Positions 63,985 to 64,000 of a stretch of 64,000 bases of DNA are shown here, in pieces. How positions within the stretch are numbered: position 1 is the stretch's first letter; each line of letters starts with the position of its first letter. The DNA is taken from NCBI GenBank assembly GCA_965220075.1, contig OZ244806.1, positions 868,001 to 932,000 on the forward strand, given 5' to 3'. The position numbers were made by a program, and so were the translations under genes. Source of the DNA: G965220075 sp965220075 (GTDB lineage Bacteria; Chloroflexota; UBA11872). The notes beneath the pieces were generated by a model. The model made no database searches and was not told the origin of the DNA. It saw nothing but the letters and a program-made list of their open reading frames with translations.

Positions 63985-64000
63985 ATGCGCTGGCAGGTTC
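63985..64000 (+). CDS. Possible start of a further gene, cut by window edge
   Basis: ATGCGCTGGCAGGTTC begins a frame (MRWQV...) that leaves the window after five codons. Too short to judge. Confidence 0.2.

Overview
The window is about 64 kb of GC-rich, gene-dense bacterial DNA. It reads as an ordinary chromosome with a few small mobile or decayed patches. No rRNA, tRNA or CRISPR array was recognised. The gene mix (RNase J, RicT/PSP1, class I glutamine synthetase, lysine-pathway genes beside rpsO-pnp, TlpA-like lipoproteins with a CcdA partner, a ferredoxin-ASKHA protein, DUF3105, GH39-like and GH106-like proteins) with frequent GTG/TTG starts fits Chloroflexota, perhaps a Dehalococcoidia/SAR202-type lineage. 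That placement is an inference from gene content and style only.

Layout. 1-7400: a partial VOC protein, an aldo/keto reductase, a Nudix hydrolase, a PHP-domain protein translationally coupled to a Lon protease, a Gfo/Idh/MocA oxidoreductase and a cysteine-free IscA-like protein. 7400-11300: two TlpA-like thioredoxins, CcdA, and a MoaD/ThiS-like protein overlapping a BNR-repeat protein. 11350-16850: a GNAT, a class III aminotransferase, peptide deformylase, molybdopterin genes (MoaB/MogA, MoaD, MoaE) and a TPR lipoprotein. 16890-20280: a ferredoxin-ASKHA reactivase-like protein divergent from a lone nuoB, then a second PHP protein. 20320-23520: a mobile patch with a MITE-like element, a MATE-like membrane protein whose last codons come from an IS5-family insertion, the IS itself, and an orphan antitoxin with a toxin stump. 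23560-29550: a TlpA-like lipoprotein and a three-gene glycan operon that includes a GH39/O-antigen-ligase fusion. 29730-36370: an M50-CBS protease, a small membrane protein, NYN, coiled-coil and CobW-family genes, and polA. 36430-39150: a two-component system. 39150-40960: a patch of decayed restriction-modification and toxin-antitoxin pieces carrying an apparently intact HigBA-type pair. 41200-51460: a leftward housekeeping array read as rpsO, pnp, dapB, asd, dapA, udg, RNase J and ftsK. 51660-63850: DUF3105, a large GH106-like protein, a methyltransferase, a propeller protein, holB, ricT, glnA with a structured leader, and an SH3b protein.

The strongest unusual signal is the Lon protease. 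All ATPase motifs are intact, but the catalytic serine of the PKDGPSAG motif is alanine (Ala705), while the dyad lysine (Lys748) sits at exactly the expected 43-residue distance. If the base call is right, this is a naturally proteolysis-dead Lon that may act as an AAA+ chaperone. Other notable points are two genes whose family-consistent N-termini need non-standard start codons (ATA and CTG) placed behind good Shine-Dalgarno sequences, an IS inserted in the centre of a palindrome at the end of a gene, and structured leaders on glnA and pnp.
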